A DNA stretch of 64,000 bases, taken from contig JAAXXT010000009.1 of assembly GCA_013334325.1 (NCBI GenBank), forward strand, positions 1-64,000. Reading direction: 5' to 3'. This document shows, piece by piece, positions 56,466 through 64,000 of this stretch; the first letter of the stretch is position 1; every line of letters starts with the position of its first letter. The notes beneath the pieces were generated by a model. It ran no database searches and was not told where the DNA came from. It worked only from the letters and a program-made list of their open reading frames with translations. The position numbers and the translations under genes are program-made. This stretch comes from Erysipelotrichaceae bacterium. GTDB taxonomy: Bacteria; Bacillota_I; Bacilli_A; Erysipelotrichales; Erysipelotrichaceae.

Positions 56466-57609
56466 TACGGATTACCTCGATAGGAGAAAGCTTCTTAGAT
56501 TTTCTCGCTGGAATAAAGGAAGCCACTAAAGCTGAGAAGACAGCGATACTTCCTGATGCTAGGATAAACGGAATATCAAATTCAATCGGTATGATGGGTG
56601 TCCCATCCGCTGCTTTCGCAAAAGTGGTAAAGCTTTGAAGTAGGCCATAGCCTAAAGCCATACCTAAGAGTCCCCCAAAGACTCCTAAAATTAAACCTTG
56701 GAAAATGAAAATCAAGGACGCATTGGAATCATTGATCCCCATGGCTTTTAAGATACCGATCTGTCTAGATTTCTGTAAGACTGTGATCGCTAAAGTACTG
56801 GCGATCCCTAAGACAACTGAAATCAAAACGAAAATCTGAATCATGATGGTTGAGACGGATTGTCCATTTAACCCTGATAAGAGTTCCGCATTTTGAGCTT
56901 TCCAATCCACCATCTTAAGTCCTGTAGGGACGTTTGAACTGAGTTCTAAGGCTAAGGCATCAGCCTTAAAGACATCTTTGACTTGGATCTCGACACTGTT
57001 TATCAAATTGTCTAGACCTAAGAGATCTTGAGCGAAAGAAGGCGTAGATATGACCCAACTGTCATTAAGGGCAGCGATCTTAAGATCTGCGATCCCTACG
57101 ACTTTGACTTCAACTGATTTTAAAGAAGGGGTTTGTAGAGTAAACATATCGTTGAGATTAAGCTTGAGCTGTTCAGCCAAGCCTTTCCCAATAACGATCT
57201 CGGTGTTGTTTGTTGCGAGACGTCCTTCGATCAACTTCGTTTCGATCTTAGCGATGTCTAATGAATCTTGAGAAAGACCTCTTACTAAGACAGATTGGCT
57301 TTGATCAGGTGTGACCCCAAAGGCAGGACCACTGATGGAGAGCCCAACTTTCGTTAAACGTGTATCTTCTTGAAGAGACTTTAGCCAAGAATCATTGATG
57401 GTAAAGCTTTCTCCTCTAACTTCAGTAGATACTGAAATATGAGCTGAACTTCCTATGGTTTTATCCACTAGAGAAGTTTGTAGACCACTGATAAGTAATC
57501 CAATAAAGATCTGAACGGAGATGCCTAATGCGATCCCCAAGATGATCAATATGGTTTGACCTTTATTGTAGGATAGAAAACGTTTTGCGATTTGAAAGGA
57601 AAGCCTCAT
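56458..57609 (-). CDS. FtsX/MacB-like ABC permease
   Basis: N-terminal TM, MacB-PCD-like extracytoplasmic domain, three C-terminal TM; ends [15 protein letters not shown]. Confidence 0.9.
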   Translation of the reverse strand: MRLSFQIAKRFLSYNKGQTILIILGIALGISVQIFIGLLISGLQTSLVDKTIGSSAHISVSTEVRGESFTINDSWLKSLQEDTRLTKVGLSISGPAFGVTPDQSQSVLVRGLSQDSLDIAKIETKLIEGRLATNNTEIVIGKGLAEQLKLNLNDMFTLQTPSLKSVEVKVVGIADLKIAALNDSWVISTPSFAQDLLGLDNLINSVEIQVKDVFKADALALELSSNVPTGLKMVDWKAQNAELLSGLNGQSVSTIMIQIFVLISVVLGIASTLAITVLQKSRQIGILKAMGINDSNASLIFIFQGLILGVFGGLLGMALGYGLLQSFTTFAKAADGTPIIPIEFDIPFILASGSIAVFSALVASFIPARKSKKLSPIEVIRNG

Positions 57610-58229
57610 TTTTTAATGACCTCGCTTGCCTTTAGTAGATCTTCATAGGTCTGACAGACAAGAAGATTCTGTCCTTTAACTCCATTTGGGTTATTCATAA
57701 TGGCTCTTCCACCTAAGATGATCTTAAGCTCAGGATTGGCCTCATTGACTAAACCGATCATCGTATTTAAGCTGCTCATCGTATAGAAGTTAGAGATACT
57801 GATGGCTAACGCATCGAGATGACACTCTCTTACGAGATCTACCAATTCATGTTTAGGTAAACTGTTACCTAAGTAATAGACCTCAAAACCTAATAGTCTA
57901 AGATAATCCGCAGCGATCCTTCCACCCAACTCATGAAGTTCTCCTTCAGGGGTCACAACGGCGATCTTGCGGGTTTTTTGTGTTGGGGCGAGCTTAAGTA
58001 CATAAGGATACATCGCTTCGATGGTGGTCCTTACGATCTGTGTCTTGATGTGTTCTTCCCATACATTGTGATCTTTATTGTCTACATCTTCTAAGGCATG
58101 AGAAAGAATGCCTTGATAGACGCTGATCAAATCGATTTGTTTTTTATCTAAGGCGTTTGTGATCAATGATAAAGCAGTATCTTTATCTAAAGCATTCAAT
58201 GCGTTTAAATACTGTTGTTTAAGTTCCAT
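57606..58229 (-). CDS. Stand-alone B12-binding domain protein (helical cap + Rossmann-like domain, no HTH)
   Basis: VWEEHIKTQIVRTTIEAM cap; VVTPEGELHELGGRIAADYLRLLGFEVYYLG (E-x-H-x-x-G), LAISISNF, KIILGGRAI. Confidence 0.85.
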   Translation of the reverse strand: MELKQQYLNALNALDKDTALSLITNALDKKQIDLISVYQGILSHALEDVDNKDHNVWEEHIKTQIVRTTIEAMYPYVLKLAPTQKTRKIAVVTPEGELHELGGRIAADYLRLLGFEVYYLGNSLPKHELVDLVRECHLDALAISISNFYTMSSLNTMIGLVNEANPELKIILGGRAIMNNPNGVKGQNLLVCQTYEDLLKASEVIKK

Positions 58230-58307
58230 ACTTCTCCTTTTATTATTCTTTAAGTTACTTAACCATTTTAGTGTTTAACCCTTAATAAGTCAAATTATAT
58301 ACCCATT

Positions 58308-58336
58308 AAAAAAACACCTGAATCGAATCAGGTGTT
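58308..58336 (-). terminator. Terminator after lysS
   Basis: Minus strand AACACCTGATTCGATTCAGGTGTTTTTTTA. Confidence 0.75.
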
Positions 58337-58341
58337 AAGGT

Positions 58342-60818
<2,477 letters not shown>

Positions 60819-61688
60819 TTAGTTTGTCCTATGGATATTTAAAAGTTCTTCTTCATTAAAAGTATAGCTCGTATTACAAAAATGACAGGTGATCTCTGCG
60901 CCTTTGTCTTCGTTGATCATGAGTTCAAGTTCATCTTTGTCGATGGTCGATAAGGCATCATGAAGTCTATCTTTACTACAACTACATTTAAATTGTAAGG
61001 TTTGGACTCCCATGATCTCTACTTCATCAAAAAGTGCCAAAGCAATCTCATCAGGCGTCATCCCATCATGGATCATTTCTGAGATAGGACGTAGATGTTT
61101 AACCACGTCTTCTGTCATTAAAAGGTCAGTTTCTGTAGCGCTAGGCATCAGTTGAATGAGTAGGCCACCAGAGGCTAAGATTTCATTTTCTTTCCCAACC
61201 AAGACTCCTAATGAGACAGCAGAAGGTGTCTGTTCACTTACGGTAAAGTAATAAGCGAAATCATCTCCGATCTCACCAGTCTGTAGTTCTACTGTTCCGG
61301 TAAAATCAGCTTTCATATGGGTATTACGAATGACCCTTAAGGTCCCATCTTTCCCAACGGCTTTACCTACATCTAATTTATTGGTTGTTTCATTGATCAA
61401 AAGAACTTCTGGATTAGACACAAAGCCTCTTAATTCCCCAAAAGTATTGGCTTCACATAGTATGGTCCCTAAAGGACCTTTCCCATTGATTTGGACAGTA
61501 ACGCTTTCTCCTGTATCCTTAAGCATAGCCCCTAGCATCGCAGTTGCGCTTAAAGTACGTCCTAAAGCAGCACTGGCGGTAGGAAGTGTATGGTGTCGAT
61601 GAGCTGCCTCAGCGACGGAATCTGTTGAATTAAGCACCATGATACGGATCGCTCCGTTTTTAGTCATGGCTTTAACTAAAGTATCCAT
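60819..61688 (-). CDS. hslO: Redox-regulated chaperone Hsp33
   Basis: AAEAAHRHHTLPTASAALGRTL; C-terminal CSC...CHFC zinc site. Confidence 0.95.
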   Translation of the reverse strand: MDTLVKAMTKNGAIRIMVLNSTDSVAEAAHRHHTLPTASAALGRTLSATAMLGAMLKDTGESVTVQINGKGPLGTILCEANTFGELRGFVSNPEVLLINETTNKLDVGKAVGKDGTLRVIRNTHMKADFTGTVELQTGEIGDDFAYYFTVSEQTPSAVSLGVLVGKENEILASGGLLIQLMPSATETDLLMTEDVVKHLRPISEMIHDGMTPDEIALALFDEVEIMGVQTLQFKCSCSKDRLHDALSTIDKDELELMINEDKGAEITCHFCNTSYTFNEEELLNIHRTN

Positions 61689-61705
61689 TTTTGTCTCCTT
61701 GAATA

Positions 61706-61729
61706 AAAACCCCTGTTGTCAGGGGTAGT
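61706..61729 (-). terminator. Terminator after ftsH
   Basis: ACCCCTGACAACAGGGGTTTTTATT on minus strand. Confidence 0.75.
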
Positions 61730-61734
61730 GTTAT

Positions 61735-63582
61735 TTATGCGGGTAATACTTCGATGACAGGTGTATCGAAAGGTTTGCCTTCGACGATGTTTTGGATCTG
61801 TTCACTGGTGAGGGTTTCTTGTTCCATCAACACTTCAACGATCTTATCCATCAAAGGACGATTGGCCAAGATAAGTGCTTTCGCTTTTTCATAGCCTTCA
61901 TCGATCAAAGCACGTACGCTCTTATCGATCTCAAAGGCGATTTGGCTAGAATAACTTCTTGTGGCGTTATAATCACGACCTAAGAAGACATTGGCTCCAC
62001 TGTGTTCATATTGGATAGGACCTAAGTCGCTCATCCCATAAGACATGACCATTTCTCGGGCAATCTTCGTTGCCTGTTCGATATCACTGGAAGCACCAGT
62101 AGAGATTTCGTTGAACACGATTTCTTCTGCGACACGACCACCAAGAAGGCCTGTGATCTTCGCGATCAAGTCAGTCTTGGTCAATAAGAATTTTTCTTCT
62201 CGTGGGGTCATTAGGTTATAACCACCAGCTGTTCCTCGAGGTATAATGGTTACTTTTTGAACCATATCAGAGTCTTGACACATGAGACCTACGATCGTAT
62301 GGCCAACTTCATGATAGGCCACCAATTTCTTCTCACGTTCACTGTAGGTCTTGGATTTCTTCGCAGGACCAGCGATGACACGATCAATCGCTTCATCTAA
62401 ATGATGCATCGTAATGGTATCTGCGTTTTCACGAACAGCTAAGATCGCAGCTTCATTCAAGACGTTTTCTAGATCAGCCCCTGAGAATCCAGGAGTACGT
62501 TTCGCTAAGGCTACTAAATCAGCTGAATCAGCTAATTTCTTATTTCTCGCATGAACGGCCAAGATAGCTGCACGTCCTTTACGATCAGGTAAAGATACAG
62601 TAATGGTTCTATCAAAACGACCTGGTCTTAATAAAGCAGGATCCAAGACATCTGGACGATTGGTAGCCGCAACGATGACGATCCCAGCGTTATCGCCGAT
62701 CCCATCCATTTCAACCAACAATTGATTCAAGGTCTGTTCACGTTCATCATGACCACCACCTAAACCAGTGCCTCTTTGACGTCCTACAGCATCGATTTCA
62801 TCAATGAAGATGATACAAGGCGCAGTCGCTTGAGCTTTTTTAAACATATCACGGACTCGGCTCGCACCGACCCCAACAAACATTTCAACGAAATCAGATC
62901 CTGAGATCGAATAGAACGGAACATCAGCTTCCCCTGCCACGGCTTTCGCCAACAAGGTCTTACCAGTCCCAGGAGCCCCAACCATCAAGACGCCCTTAGG
63001 AATACGAGCACCCATCTTAGCGAACTTCTTAGGGTTCTTAAGATAGTCGATGAGTTCCATCATTTCTTCTTTTTCTTCATCACAGCCCGCAACATCGTTA
63101 AAACGAACCTTGATGTCGCCTTCTAGTTTAGCTTTGGATTTCCCAAAGTCAAAGGCCTTATTGTTATTACCACCTTGCATACGGGTAATAAAGAAGAAGA
63201 AGAGACCTCCCATCAATAGTAAAGGTACGAAGTTGATGAAGAAGTCTACATAAGGATTGGTTGCATAAGCATCAATGATCTTGACCGTTGTGGTTGAAGC
63301 ATTGATCTTATCCATCAAACCATTGTTTTGAGCTTCCGTATTTGGAATAACTAAAGTATAGTCATATTCTGTGGTTCCATCTTTGACTTTACCAGACAGT
63401 TTGATGACTACGGTCGAAACAGTCACATTGGTTTCAGTGACTTTGTTTTGTTCAAGCAGAGTAACGTATTCAGCATACGTCAGCTTTTTTGTCGTTGTAT
63501 CAAAATTCATGAAGATCAAACTGACAACTGCCAGTGTGACGATCAGATATGGTATAAACGATCCTAATTTTTGATTGCGCAT
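61735..63582 (-). CDS. ftsH: ATP-dependent zinc metalloprotease FtsH
   Basis: [25 protein letters not shown] region, HEVGH zinc site. Start set to MRNQKLG. Confidence 0.97.
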   Translation of the reverse strand: MRNQKLGSFIPYLIVTLAVVSLIFMNFDTTTKKLTYAEYVTLLEQNKVTETNVTVSTVVIKLSGKVKDGTTEYDYTLVIPNTEAQNNGLMDKINASTTTVKIIDAYATNPYVDFFINFVPLLLMGGLFFFFITRMQGGNNNKAFDFGKSKAKLEGDIKVRFNDVAGCDEEKEEMMELIDYLKNPKKFAKMGARIPKGVLMVGAPGTGKTLLAKAVAGEADVPFYSISGSDFVEMFVGVGASRVRDMFKKAQATAPCIIFIDEIDAVGRQRGTGLGGGHDEREQTLNQLLVEMDGIGDNAGIVIVAATNRPDVLDPALLRPGRFDRTITVSLPDRKGRAAILAVHARNKKLADSADLVALAKRTPGFSGADLENVLNEAAILAVRENADTITMHHLDEAIDRVIAGPAKKSKTYSEREKKLVAYHEVGHTIVGLMCQDSDMVQKVTIIPRGTAGGYNLMTPREEKFLLTKTDLIAKITGLLGGRVAEEIVFNEISTGASSDIEQATKIAREMVMSYGMSDLGPIQYEHSGANVFLGRDYNATRSYSSQIAFEIDKSVRALIDEGYEKAKALILANRPLMDKIVEVLMEQETLTSEQIQNIVEGKPFDTPVIEVLPA

Positions 63583-63593
63583 TCTAAACTCCT

Positions 63594-64000
63594 TTACAGA
63601 TAACACTCATCTTTTAGTACCCCTACATAGGGTAAATTACGATACTTTTCATTAAAGTCCAATCCAAATCCAATCACGAATTCATTGGGGATTACAAAGC
63701 CTGTATAATCCGCTTCAATAGGGATCACTCGTCGACTTGGTTTATCCAATAAACTTACGATCTTAACTCGTCCAGCACCTTTATTGAGCAAGAGCTTGCT
63801 TACTTCATGAAGGGTCCTTCCGGTATCAACGATGTCTTCTACTAGTAAGATGGAAGCCCCTTTGATGGAACGATCCAAATCTTTAAGGATACGGACATCC
63901 CCAATCGATTCTGTTCCTTCATAGGACTTAACATCCATGAAGTCAAATTCGATATCTATATCAATATAGGTAATCAGTTTGGCCAAGAAAGGCACAGAGC
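63594..64000 (-). CDS. hpt: Hypoxanthine phosphoribosyltransferase (N-terminus cut by window edge)
   Basis: [18 protein letters not shown] motif, [27 protein letters not shown]; frame open to the edge. Confidence 0.92.
   Translation of the reverse strand, partial: SVPFLAKLITYIDIDIEFDFMDVKSYEGTESIGDVRILKDLDRSIKGASILLVEDIVDTGRTLHEVSKLLLNKGAGRVKIVSLLDKPSRRVIPIEADYTGFVIPNEFVIGFGLDFNEKYRNLPYVGVLKDECYL

Noticed and set aside
57606-58229. Full CarH/LitR-type photoreceptor regulator of the nearby photolyase
   Set aside because: No MerR HTH is present, and the CarH Trp of the W-x9-EH motif is not in place (Val at that spacing from the EEH). Only B12-binding-domain similarity is claimed.

Overview
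This 64 kb window looks like a low-GC Bacillota chromosome, possibly a relative of the Mollicutes/Erysipelotrichia. TGA behaves as a stop codon. It is densely coding, mostly on the minus strand. I saw no tRNA, rRNA, CRISPR array, prophage or transposase. From left to right it holds: (1) a mannose-type PTS fragment (EIIB cut by the window edge, plus EIIA) and a PRD-type regulator; (2) a folT-folC-ung-MFS-SBP run and a split transketolase; (3) a large alpha-glucan locus (~9.8-35.6 kb) with six GH13-family proteins, a CotH-like lipoprotein, a maltodextrin-type ABC importer, its ATPase, a PucR-like regulator, an orphan class B sortase, glgP, glgB, a phosphohexomutase and HPr; (4) conserved housekeeping blocks (rlmH-htrA-walJ-M23, dnaB-rplI-gdpP-DUF2232-rpsR-ssb-rpsF); (5) licD, divergent from an ECF-type sigma factor paired with an RsgI-like anti-sigma protein carrying an intact Asn-Pro autoproteolysis-type motif, four tandem ~64-aa repeats and a very acidic tail; (6) a cobalamin riboswitch followed by a transcobalamin-C-like (DUF4430) protein, an ECF S component, a PduO-type adenosyltransferase and a class II ribonucleotide reductase; (7) a class II photolyase with a coupled unknown protein; (8) a stand-alone B12-binding-domain protein coupled to a MacB/LolCDE-like ABC transporter; (9) lysS-dus-hslO-ftsH-hpt. 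The best candidates for undescribed biology are the sigma/RsgI-like repeat sensor, the B12-binding protein/ABC transporter operon, the riboswitch-led B12-to-RNR unit, and the CotH-like lipoprotein in the amylase locus. All identities come from reading motifs by eye; no searches were run.
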